The translations under genes were made by a program, and so were the position numbers. A stretch of 28,646 bases of DNA from Betaproteobacteria bacterium (GTDB lineage: Bacteria; Pseudomonadota; Gammaproteobacteria; Burkholderiales; SG8-41). This document shows positions 1 through 7,454 of this stretch, piece after piece. The first letter of the stretch is position 1, and each line of letters begins with the position of its first letter. The notes beneath the pieces were generated by a model. The model saw only the letters and a list, made by a program, of their open reading frames with translations. It was not told where the DNA came from and made no database searches. Location: the NCBI GenBank assembly GCA_029883965.1, contig JAOUIN010000006.1, forward strand, positions 1 through 28,646. Reading direction: 5' to 3'.

Positions 1-1769
1 TGTGGGAATACAAATGGCGGGTGGTGACCGCACTGGGGTTCCTCGTGGCGGCGAAGCTGGCGAATGTCGGCGTACCGCTGATCCTGAAAGACATCGTCGA
101 CGGTCTGGATTCGGCACAGGCGGTGCTGGTACTGCCGCTGGCACTGCTGGTGGCCTACGGGGCACTGCGGCTTTCAACAGTGCTGTTTGCTGAATTGCGC
201 GACGTTGTGTTCGTTCCGGTGACGCAACGTGCGACACGGCGGATCGCACTGGCGGTATTCCGGCATCTCCATGGGCTGTCACTGCGCTTTCACCTCGACC
301 GCCAGACCGGCGGCATGTCGCGCGACATCGAGCGCGGTACCCGCGGCATTTCCACTTTGCTGTCGTTCATGCTGTTTTCCATTATTCCGGTGGTGCTCGA
401 ATTCACGCTGGTTGCCGCTGTCCTGTACGCGAAGTTCGACTGGCGTTTTGTCGCGGTCACCTTTGCCGCCGTTGTGGTCTATATCGCGTTCACCATCGGC
501 ATCACCGAGTGGCGCACGGCGATCCGCCGGCGTGCAAATGAACTGGACTCCAGGGCCAATACCCGCGCGGTCGACAGCCTGCTCAATTACGAGACGGTCA
601 AGTATTTCAACAACGAGGATTACGAGGCGAAGCGCTACGACGACAGCCTGAAGAACTATGAAGTCATGGCGGTCAGAAACGAGGCTTCGCTGGGATTGCT
701 CAACGTCGGCCAGGCGTCGATCATCGCCGTTGCCGCCACGGCTTTGATGATTCTTTGTGCGCAGGGCGTGGTTGCGCGGGAACTTACGCTTGGCGATCTG
801 GTGCTGGTAAACGGTCTGCTGATCCAGCTTTATATTCCGCTCAACTTTCTGGGTATGGCCTATCGCGAGATCAAGCAGGCCATGATCGACATGGACCGCA
901 TGTTCGGCCTGATGGAGGAGCATCGTGAAGTGGATGATGCGCCGGATGCGCGGGATGTTCCGGACGGCCCTGCGACCGTGCGCTTCGAGTCCGTTGAATT
1001 CGGATATGACCCGCGACGGCAGATTCTGCACGGCATGACTTTTGAGATTCAGCCGGCGGCTAAAGTCGCGGTGGTCGGCGCCAGCGGCGCGGGGAAATCG
1101 ACGCTGGCACGCCTGCTCTACCGTTTTTATGACGTGACCGGCGGCACGATCCGGGTCAATGATGTCGACATCCGTCAGCTGCGCCAGGCCAGTCTGCGCG
1201 GTGCGATCGCGATCGTTCCCCAGGACACGGTGTTGTTCAACGACACGATCTTTTACAACATCCAGTACGGCCGGCCTGCCGCTGCGCGGGAAGAGGTATT
1301 TGCCGCGGCGAAGGCAGCCCATATCCATACGTTCGTCGAGAGTCTGCCCGATGGCTATGAAACCATGGTCGGTGAGCGCGGGCTTAAACTTTCGGGTGGT
1401 GAAAAGCAGCGCGTGGCGATTGCCCGCGCGATTCTGAAAAATCCGCGCATCATGATCTTTGATGAAGCCACATCTGCGCTGGATTCACGTACTGAGCAGG
1501 CGATCCAGAAGGAACTCAACGCGATTGCGCGGGGCCGCACGACACTGGTAATTGCGCACCGGCTGTCCACGGTCATGGATGCGGACGAAATTCTGGTGCT
1601 GGATCAGGGCCGCGTGGTCGAGCGCGGGCGCCACGCAGATTTGCTGGACAGCGGCGGCGCTTACGCCCAGATGTGGACGTTGCAACAGCAGGAGGATGCG
1701 GAGCGTCGCGCGTCGAAAGCCGCGCTGCAGGGTGCCGCCGCAGGCGTCAGCGGGTCACCGAGAACGTGA
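1..1769 (+). CDS. Atm1/HMT1-type ABC exporter, fused permease-ATPase (5' truncated by window edge)
   Basis: Half-transporter of the ABC exporter family, acting as a homodimer in the inner membrane. The reading frame is open from base 3 (W-E-Y-K-W-R before the first GTG at 21), and family members begin a few dozen residues earlier, so the true start lies outside the window. The first ~310 residues are the six-helix transmembrane domain, including the NYETVKYFNNE stretch typical of Atm1-like proteins. The C-terminal ATPase has Walker A (GASGAGKST), the LSGGEKQRVAIAR signature, Walker B with catalytic Glu (IMIFDEATSALD) and the switch His (IAHRLST). Atm1 relatives export glutathione-linked sulfur, iron-sulfur or metal-thiolate compounds; the substrate here is not readable. 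Its last 23 bases overlap the end of the convergent sensor kinase gene, with no terminator visible between them. Confidence 0.93.
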   Translation, partial: WEYKWRVVTALGFLVAAKLANVGVPLILKDIVDGLDSAQAVLVLPLALLVAYGALRLSTVLFAELRDVVFVPVTQRATRRIALAVFRHLHGLSLRFHLDRQTGGMSRDIERGTRGISTLLSFMLFSIIPVVLEFTLVAAVLYAKFDWRFVAVTFAAVVVYIAFTIGITEWRTAIRRRANELDSRANTRAVDSLLNYETVKYFNNEDYEAKRYDDSLKNYEVMAVRNEASLGLLNVGQASIIAVAATALMILCAQGVVARELTLGDLVLVNGLLIQLYIPLNFLGMAYREIKQAMIDMDRMFGLMEEHREVDDAPDARDVPDGPATVRFESVEFGYDPRRQILHGMTFEIQPAAKVAVVGASGAGKSTLARLLYRFYDVTGGTIRVNDVDIRQLRQASLRGAIAIVPQDTVLFNDTIFYNIQYGRPAAAREEVFAAAKAAHIHTFVESLPDGYETMVGERGLKLSGGEKQRVAIARAILKNPRIMIFDEATSALDSRTEQAIQKELNAIARGRTTLVIAHRLSTVMDADEILVLDQGRVVERGRHADLLDSGGAYAQMWTLQQQEDAERRASKAALQGAAAGVSGSPRT

Positions 1770-3132
1770 TTGTCATGCGTGTGCCGCGGCCGCCGGCACC
1801 GGTGTGCACGGCAACCGTCGCGTGGTGACCCTGGGCGATCTCACGAACGATGGCCAATCCGAGGCCGCATCCTTCCGGTCCGTTGTCGGGCAGGCGATAA
1901 AAGCGCTCGAATATTTTTTCGCGTTCGTCCGCCGGAATTCCGGTGCCGTTATCCTCGACTTCCAGTATCGCGTGGTCGTCCTGCCGGGCGGTGCGTACTG
2001 TTACATGCCCCCCGGACGGCGTGTATCTGAGGGAATTGTCGATCAGATTGTTCAACATCTCGCGGATCAGGAACGGATCCGCGCTGATTTCGACCGGCAC
2101 GGAGGCCTCATCAAGGCCGAGATCGATCTGCCGTGACAGTGCCAACGGCACCCATTCGCGGGTGACATCGGATGCCAGTGCCCTTAGGTCGACCGGCTCC
2201 CGCATCACGCTGCGATGCGAACCCGGCTCGGCTCGCGCCATCGTCAGCAGCTGGGTGACCACGCGTGCCGCATGGTCGGCAGCCGTTTGCAGATGCTGCA
2301 GTGTGGCCTTGGCTTCATCGTCCCGTACCTGACGTATTGCAAGCTCGGTCTGTGCTTTCAATGCCGCCACCGGCGTACGTAACTGGTGGGCGGCATCCGC
2401 GATGAAGCGTTGCTGTGCCGCGAGCGCAGCGCTCAACCGGGAAAGCAGGTCATTCATCGCGTGTATCAGCGGTCGGACCTCAACGGGCGCGCCGGAATCG
2501 ACGATCGGGCTCAGGTCGACATGCGAACGGTTTTCAATTTCAGTGCGGATGGACGTCAGCGCCCGCAGCCCAAGGCCGACGCCGAACCAGACGGCCAGCG
2601 TGGCGATCAGCACCAGTATCGCCTGCGGCAGCATCATGCGCAGCATGATCTGGCGGGCGGAGTCGGCGCGCAGCGTGGACAGCTCCGCTACCTGGACCAG
2701 GATCGCACCCCGGCCTGACCCCGGACGTATCGGTACCCGTACCGCTACGGCCCGTATCGGCCGGCCGAGGTAAACGGCGTCGTAATAGGTTACACGGCCG
2801 GTTTGCGCATCTTCGGGCGGATCCGGGAGATCCGGGTCGCCGGTGATGTACTCGCCGTCCGATTTGTTGACGCGATAGTACAGGCGGCCCTGCTGGCCGG
2901 AAATCAGCAGTTCGATCACTGACGGCGGCAGATCGATGTAAGGACGATCGCCTGCCTCGCGCACGCTGCGCCCGAGGTCGAGCGCGGTGTCGAGCAGGGT
3001 GCGATCATAGTTGAGGTTGACGAAACCCTTGGCGACCTCGTGATCGACCAGCGTGCTGATGACCCAAAGTGCCAGCAGCGGACCGCTGACCCACAACAGC
3101 AAGCGGCTGCGCAGCGTGCGCAGCCTAGTCAT
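1747..3132 (-). CDS. Sensor histidine kinase, TctE/QseC-like
   Basis: Inner-membrane sensor kinase of 461 residues that should phosphorylate the regulator encoded just upstream. TM1 is about residues 11-29 and TM2 about 166-187. The ~135-residue periplasmic region between them resembles the 2CSK_N sensor domain of TctE and QseC/PmrB kinases. A HAMP-like linker follows, then the H-box FIADAAHQLRTPVAALKAQ with phospho-acceptor His249, the N-box NNLIDNSLRYTPSGG, G1 DNGTGIP and G2 GLGLAIV. I chose the ATG at 3132: it overlaps the regulator stop by 8 bases (translational coupling) and begins with basic residues before TM1. A start at 3264 would add 44 residues that are only the regulator gene read in another frame. 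The ligand is unknown; a tricarboxylate is possible if the TctE resemblance is real. Confidence 0.93.
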   Translation of the reverse strand: MTRLRTLRSRLLLWVSGPLLALWVISTLVDHEVAKGFVNLNYDRTLLDTALDLGRSVREAGDRPYIDLPPSVIELLISGQQGRLYYRVNKSDGEYITGDPDLPDPPEDAQTGRVTYYDAVYLGRPIRAVAVRVPIRPGSGRGAILVQVAELSTLRADSARQIMLRMMLPQAILVLIATLAVWFGVGLGLRALTSIRTEIENRSHVDLSPIVDSGAPVEVRPLIHAMNDLLSRLSAALAAQQRFIADAAHQLRTPVAALKAQTELAIRQVRDDEAKATLQHLQTAADHAARVVTQLLTMARAEPGSHRSVMREPVDLRALASDVTREWVPLALSRQIDLGLDEASVPVEISADPFLIREMLNNLIDNSLRYTPSGGHVTVRTARQDDHAILEVEDNGTGIPADEREKIFERFYRLPDNGPEGCGLGLAIVREIAQGHHATVAVHTGAGGRGTRMTITFSVTR

Positions 3133-3799
3133 GCGCGGCTTTTTCCAGCAGATAGCCCAGGCCGCGGATGGTGCGCACGTTGACGCCGGCCGGCTCGAGT
3201 TTCTTGCGCAGCCGGTGGACGTAAACCTCGATGGCATTGGCGCCGACTTCTTCGCCCCACCCATAGAGCTGTTCCGCGAGCTGTTCCTTGCTGACGACGC
3301 GACCGGCGCGCAGCATCAGCACTTCGAGCACGCCGAGTTCGCGCGCTGAAAGGTCGAGCGGCGTGTCCTTGATTGTGGCGCGACGACCGGCGGTGTCGAG
3401 CGCGAGGTCGCCGTGGGTCAGTTCGGCGCCGCCGCCGGACTGGCCGCGGCGGATCAATGCCCGCACCCGCGCCTCGAGCTCCGGGAGATCATAGGGTTTT
3501 GCGAGGTAGTCGTCCGCCCCCAGATCCAGCCCCTTGACCCGGTCTTCGAGCGCATCGCGCGCCGTCAGCATCAATACCGGCGTCTTGGACCCCCTGCGAC
3601 GCATGCGCCGCAGCACTTCATAGCCGTCGAGTTTGGGCAGTCCGATATCCAGTATCACTGCGTCGTACTGCTGGGCGGCCAACATGTGATCCGCCTGTTC
3701 GCCGGTGACGGCATGATCGACAGCGTAATCCGAGCCTTTCAGCGCGGTTACGAGTCCGGCAGCGAGTATCGGGTGATCTTCGACAACGAGCAGGCGCAT
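3125..3799 (-). CDS. OmpR-family response regulator, TctD/QseB-like
   Basis: DNA-binding response regulator of 224 residues, partner of the downstream kinase. The receiver domain has the acidic pair E7-D8, phospho-acceptor Asp51 (VILDIGLP), the switch Thr in LTARD and the conserved Lys in YLAKPYDLPEL. The second half is a winged helix ending in the usual RTIRGLGYLLE stretch. I chose ATG 3799 because it gives the standard MRLLVVEDHP start; an in-frame GTG at 3829 would add ten unconserved residues. Neither has a convincing Shine-Dalgarno site. A direct repeat about 90 bases upstream could be its own operator. Overlap with the kinase start indicates one transcript. Confidence 0.93.
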   Translation of the reverse strand: MRLLVVEDHPILAAGLVTALKGSDYAVDHAVTGEQADHMLAAQQYDAVILDIGLPKLDGYEVLRRMRRRGSKTPVLMLTARDALEDRVKGLDLGADDYLAKPYDLPELEARVRALIRRGQSGGGAELTHGDLALDTAGRRATIKDTPLDLSARELGVLEVLMLRAGRVVSKEQLAEQLYGWGEEVGANAIEVYVHRLRKKLEPAGVNVRTIRGLGYLLEKAAHD

Positions 3800-3886
3800 G
3801 GGAGCGGGACCGGTTCGGATGCAACGCACATGATACTGGGGATGCGGGATGCCGGGTCTATGAATTCAGATGCTGGATCCGGTATT

Positions 3887-3903
3887 TGTAAGCCTGATGT
3901 AAG
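3887..3903. promoter_or_regulatory. Candidate response-regulator box (11-bp-phased direct repeat)
   Basis: TGTAAG occurs at 3887-3892 and again at 3898-3903, exactly 11 bp apart. On the minus strand it reads CTTACA-N5-CTTACA. Hexamer-N5-hexamer sites spaced by one helical turn are the usual architecture bound by dimers of OmpR-family regulators such as PmrA and PhoB. It lies about 90 bases upstream of the regulator start, so autoregulation is the simplest reading. Architecture is seen; binding is inferred. Confidence 0.45.
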
Positions 3904-3969
3904 TCGGGGCAGCTATCTTCACCGAAGTTTCACGTGCATTGCCCTGGTGGCGGTGCCGCAGGGTTCAGA

Positions 3970-3998
3970 TTATTTTCCTCCTCGGAGGCCCGTAGAAT
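3970..3998 (+). promoter_or_regulatory. Candidate sigma-70 promoter of the small RNA
   Basis: TAGAAT at 3993-3998 is a good -10 hexamer. The hexamer 17 bases upstream (TTATTT, 3970-3975) is only a weak -35. Transcription would begin near 4005, about 80 bases before a strong terminator, which is the main reason to believe it. Confidence 0.4.
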
Positions 3999-4004
3999 GT
4001 AGTG

Positions 4005-4085
4005 ACCTGTGCTGAGCGGGTTTATTGCAGGGCCTCTTTAAGCTCCGCCGGGACAACCCACACCGTCCTGAGCGGAGTTTTTTTT
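4005..4085 (+). ncRNA. Candidate small RNA ending in an intrinsic terminator
   Basis: The 438 bases between the response regulator start (3799) and pbpG (4238) hold no convincing ORF, but they contain a possible promoter and a strong terminator, both on the plus strand. The preceding plus-strand gene ends at 1769 and minus-strand genes fill the interval, so the terminator does not obviously serve any upstream gene. pbpG has its own promoter further on. The simplest explanation is a free-standing RNA of about 80 nt. I do not recognise it as 6S, 4.5S or a known riboswitch. It could instead be a prematurely terminated leader. The 5' end is estimated from the -10 box only. Confidence 0.45.
4043..4085 (+). 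terminator. Strong rho-independent terminator
   Basis: The arm CTCCGC (4043-4048) pairs with GCGGAG (4072-4077). The helix continues inward through GGAC/GTCC with one bulged A and one G-U pair, giving about 12 pairs. The apical loop is ten bases (4055-4064), and eight T residues follow (4078-4085). It is oriented for plus-strand transcription. Confidence 0.85.
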
Positions 4086-4165
4086 GCCCGCGCGCTATCT
4101 TGTCGGATGACCCTGAATCAGGGCCAAAGGCGCGATGAAACCACATCGTATATGACTTAAGCCAG

Positions 4166-4194
4166 TTGAAAAAAAAGCTGTAACACTGTATTTT
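4166..4194 (+). promoter_or_regulatory. Sigma-70 promoter of pbpG
   Basis: TTGAAA (4166-4171) and TATTTT (4189-4194) are separated by exactly 17 bases in an A/T-rich patch. The predicted transcript starts near 4201, giving a leader of about 37 nt that contains the pbpG ribosome site. Confidence 0.65.
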
Positions 4195-4237
4195 GAAAAG
4201 GATTTCAAGTAAAAATAACCCGGGAGGACGGATTCTG

Positions 4238-5104
4238 ATGCGCTGGCTGATTACCCTGCTGGTTGCCATTCTTGCGGTATCTCCGGCATTCGCTGCGTCG
4301 CAGGAACAAGGCGCGCGCAAAACCAAGTCCGCCCCGGATACCAGCACACCGGCACTCAAATCGTCAGCAGCCCTGGTGATAGACCAGGAGGCCGGCAGCG
4401 CGCTCTACGGCAAGAATACCGACGAAGTCATGCCCATCGCGTCGATCACCAAGTTGATGACCGCAATGGTGGTCATGGACGCCGGGTTGCCGCTGACCGA
4501 GCAGATTGTCATCAGCGAGGCTGACAAGGACCTGGTCAAGGGTACGCGCTCAAGGCTGCGCATCGGCACTCCGCTCACGCGCCGGGAGTTGCTGCAACTG
4601 GCCCTGATGGCGTCGGAAAACCGTGCGGCAGAGGCGCTGACCCGCGTCTACCCCGGCAGCACCAGGGCGTTCGTTGCGGCGATGAACCAGAAAGCCGTTG
4701 AGCTCGGGATGTGGCGTACGCGTTTTGTCGATGGCACGGGATTGTCCAGCGACAACGTATCGACCGCCCAGGACCTGACTAAAATGGTGGCCGCCGCGTA
4801 CGGTTACCCGCTGATCCGGGACTTCACGACCGATACCAAAATGACCGTGAGGCTCGCCAACGGGCAGCCTATGGATTACCGTAATTCCAACCGCCTGGTC
4901 AGCAGCCAGACGTGGGAAATCGGCCTGTCCAAGACGGGCTACATTTCGGAGGCCGGTCGCTGTCTGGTGATGCAGGCCAGAATTGCGGGCAGGCCCGTGA
5001 TCATCGTATTGCTCGATTCCTGGGGCAAGCTGACGCGTATCGGTGACGCCAACCGCATCAAGCGGTGGATGGAAACCCGCTTCGCGGCCAATACGTCGGG
5101 TTGA
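4238..5104 (+). CDS. pbpG: D-alanyl-D-alanine endopeptidase (PBP7-like), periplasmic
   Basis: Serine peptidase of the S11 family that cuts D-Ala-meso-DAP cross-links in peptidoglycan. The ATG at 4238 is preceded by GGAGG (4223-4227), 10 bases upstream, and opens a clear signal peptide (MRWLITLLVAILAVSPAFA). An in-frame TTG at 4193 would lie inside the promoter, so it is rejected. The 288-residue product has all three penicillin-binding motifs: SxxK as S-I-T-K (IASITKLMT), SxN as S-E-N (ASENRAAEAL) and KTG as K-T-G (SKTGYISEAG). Length and absence of a C-terminal amphipathic helix fit PbpG rather than DacA/DacC carboxypeptidases. The next gene starts 37 bases later and may be cotranscribed, though the two functions are not obviously linked. 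Confidence 0.92.
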   Translation: MRWLITLLVAILAVSPAFAASQEQGARKTKSAPDTSTPALKSSAALVIDQEAGSALYGKNTDEVMPIASITKLMTAMVVMDAGLPLTEQIVISEADKDLVKGTRSRLRIGTPLTRRELLQLALMASENRAAEALTRVYPGSTRAFVAAMNQKAVELGMWRTRFVDGTGLSSDNVSTAQDLTKMVAAAYGYPLIRDFTTDTKMTVRLANGQPMDYRNSNRLVSSQTWEIGLSKTGYISEAGRCLVMQARIAGRPVIIVLLDSWGKLTRIGDANRIKRWMETRFAANTSG

Positions 5105-5141
5105 ATTGCCTGGATATCGTCGCAATCCTGCGGCGTAGCGG

Positions 5142-6110
5142 ATGAACTCCCTTCCTGCGACCGTTACTTTCGTCGATCTGAAGCCTCCGACAGGCAGTTT
5201 TCTCGGCGACGTGCTGGCCGGCCTCGGACAATCTCCCAAGGCCCTGTCTCCAAAATATTTTTATGACGCTCGCGGCTGCGAGCTGTTCGAGGCGATCTGC
5301 GAACTGCCCGAGTACTACCCCACGCGCACGGAAATGGCGCTGATGCGTGCCCATGCCGCAGAAATGGCTGCGCAGCTGGATGACAATTGCGTACTGATCG
5401 AATTCGGCAGCGGCGCCGGCATCAAGACCGAAGAGCTGGTGCGCGCGCTGCGGCCCGCGGTTTATGTGCCGGTAGACATCGCGGCCAGTGCGTTGCATGC
5501 GTCAACCGCGCGACTGGCAGCCCGGTTCCCCGATATGCCGATCATTGCGGTCTGCGCCGATTACATGCAGCCGCTGCATCTGCACGGCCTTGCGCGTTTC
5601 AGGAAGTCACAGCAGGTCATCTATTTCCCCGGCTCGACCATCGGCAATCTGACGCCCGGGGAGGCGCAGGAGTTCTTGAGCGGCGCGCGTGTTCTGGTAG
5701 CCGATGGCGGGGCGATGCTGGTTGGCGTGGACCTGAAAAAGGATCCGGAAGTGCTGCATGCCGCCTACAACGATGCGCAGGGTGTGACGGCGGAGTTCAA
5801 TCTGAATCTCCTGCACCGCATCAATCGTGAGCTTGCCGCGGATTTTGATCTGGCGCATTTCCGTCATGTGGCTTTTTACAATGCACTTGCGGGCAGGATC
5901 GAAATGCATCTTGAAAGCCTGCGGGCGCAGACGGTCACTGTCAGCGGGCGCACTTTTGGTTTTGGCGCCGGTGAGCGCATTCATACCGAGAACTCCTGCA
6001 AGTATTCGGTCGCGGAGTTCCAGCGGCTCGCCCAAGCGGCGGGTTTCCGGCCGCAGAAATTCTGGGTTGATGCCGGACAGCAGTTTGCGGTGCACCTGAT
6101 GCTGGTCTGA
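5142..6110 (+). CDS. egtD: L-histidine N-alpha-methyltransferase (EgtD-like)
   Basis: SAM-dependent enzyme of 322 residues, in the family that trimethylates histidine to hercynine for ergothioneine synthesis. The N-terminal family signature is KYFYDARGCELFEAICELP. The SAM site is IEFGSGAGIKTEEL (residues 86-99), with PVDI at 110-113. Residues aligning with the substrate pocket described for mycobacterial EgtD are present: Asn169 in STIGNL, Tyr209, and Glu283 and Ser285 in IHTENSCKYS. The ATG at 5142 gives the normal family length; its ribosome site is weak. No egtB sulfoxide synthase neighbours it, which is the usual partner, so the pathway is either split across the genome or uses hercynine differently. 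The family call is firm, the pathway less so. Confidence 0.88.
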   Translation: MNSLPATVTFVDLKPPTGSFLGDVLAGLGQSPKALSPKYFYDARGCELFEAICELPEYYPTRTEMALMRAHAAEMAAQLDDNCVLIEFGSGAGIKTEELVRALRPAVYVPVDIAASALHASTARLAARFPDMPIIAVCADYMQPLHLHGLARFRKSQQVIYFPGSTIGNLTPGEAQEFLSGARVLVADGGAMLVGVDLKKDPEVLHAAYNDAQGVTAEFNLNLLHRINRELAADFDLAHFRHVAFYNALAGRIEMHLESLRAQTVTVSGRTFGFGAGERIHTENSCKYSVAEFQRLAQAAGFRPQKFWVDAGQQFAVHLMLV

Positions 6111-6301
6111 ACCCGTCGCCACGATACGGAATAATCAGGCGTCGTTCATATCCGGCGGGGCACGTTCTCAGCATGAAGGTCCCGGCAATGCCTCCGTAAT
6201 ATGGAAAGCCCGGACTTCGCAGTGGCCGGCGATGCTACCATCATGCGCTTCAACGCCTGCACCGCAGCCGCGTCCGGCGCGCGGTGGATCAACAAGCCTC
6301 C

Positions 6302-7435
6302 ATGGCCATTTATCTCACACTGGTATTGATCGTCCTGACCCACATCGCGTTCAGCGGAAGCCGTGTGGTCGTGTCCCTGATGGCGCTGGAATCAGGCGCG
6401 ACGCAGATGCAGGTGGGAATACTGATGGCGCTTTATGCCGTGTGCCCGATGCTGTTTGCGATTGCGATCGGCCGGCTGGCGGACCGCGTCGGCGCGCGAC
6501 CGCCGATGCTGCTGGGTACCGTGGGTGTCGGCATCGCGCTGGTGCTGCCGGCGTTATGGCCGTCAATGACCACCCTCTACCTGTCATCGCTGCTGCTCGG
6601 CACTTCGTTTCATTTCTTCTTTGTAACGGTCACCGGCATTGCTGGCGGCATCGGTGGCGCGGAAAACCGCTCACGCAATTACGCGCTGACCAGCCTGGGT
6701 TTTTCGGGCGCCGGATTCATCGGACCGCTGATCGCCGGCTTTACCATCGATTACCTCAGTCACGTTGCCGCGTTCCTGATGCTTGCGGCATTCATCGTCA
6801 TTCCGGTGCTGATGCTCTGGCTCAGACCCGGGTTTCTGCCCGGCGCGGCATCGCTTCCCGGTGCAGTTCGTGTCGGCGGCGCAATGGACTTGTGGCGCGC
6901 GCCGCGTCTGCGCAACACCTTTGTCGCCAGCGGTTTTATTTCCGCGGGGTGGGACCTGTTCAACTTTTACATGCCGGTGTATGGACACGGCATCGGTTTG
7001 TCGGCTTCCGCCATCGGCATGATCCTCGGGGCATTTGCGCTGGCGACGTTCGTCATCCGCGCAGTGCTGCCGTGGCTGCTCAAGCATTCAAGCGAAGCGC
7101 AGATTCTCATCTATGCGATTTTTGTAGCGGCGGGCGCGTTCACGCTGTTTCCGTTGTTTCAGAATCCATATGCGCTGGGCGCGGTGGGGTTCCTGCTCGG
7201 TCTGGGACTGGGTTGCGGACAGCCGATGTCGATGTCGCTGATTTATTCGCTCGCGCCTGCGGGGCGGGCATCCGAGGCCGCAGGCCTGCGCGTCACCGTA
7301 AACAACGTGACCCATCTGGTCATCCCGCTCGTCTTCGGTACCCTGGGCACGGCATTCGGTTACGCACCGGTATGGCTGGGCAATTCGCTGCTGCTGGGTG
7401 CCGGCGGCTGGCTGGTGCGCCGATCGCGACAATAG
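6302..7435 (+). CDS. MFS transporter, 12-helix
   Basis: Integral membrane transporter of about 377 residues with evenly spaced hydrophobic helices through its whole length. The major facilitator signature sits between helices 2 and 3 (GRLADRVGARPPM). A shorter central loop around LPGAASLPGAVRVGG splits two six-helix halves. ATG 6302 puts the first helix at the very N-terminus, as in family members; an in-frame GTG at 6284 would add six residues, and neither start has a clear ribosome site. The 191-base gap after egtD has no obvious promoter or terminator. The gene ends 19 bases from the convergent protease gene. The substrate cannot be assigned from sequence. Confidence 0.88.
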   Translation: MAIYLTLVLIVLTHIAFSGSRVVVSLMALESGATQMQVGILMALYAVCPMLFAIAIGRLADRVGARPPMLLGTVGVGIALVLPALWPSMTTLYLSSLLLGTSFHFFFVTVTGIAGGIGGAENRSRNYALTSLGFSGAGFIGPLIAGFTIDYLSHVAAFLMLAAFIVIPVLMLWLRPGFLPGAASLPGAVRVGGAMDLWRAPRLRNTFVASGFISAGWDLFNFYMPVYGHGIGLSASAIGMILGAFALATFVIRAVLPWLLKHSSEAQILIYAIFVAAGAFTLFPLFQNPYALGAVGFLLGLGLGCGQPMSMSLIYSLAPAGRASEAAGLRVTVNNVTHLVIPLVFGTLGTAFGYAPVWLGNSLLLGAGGWLVRRSRQ

Positions 7436-7454
7436 GCGCGGACCAAGCGGTGTT

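Noticed and set aside
279..1328. Long open frame on the minus strand under the ABC exporter
   Set aside because: It is the antisense of a clearly conserved gene in a GC-rich genome and has no recognisable domain.
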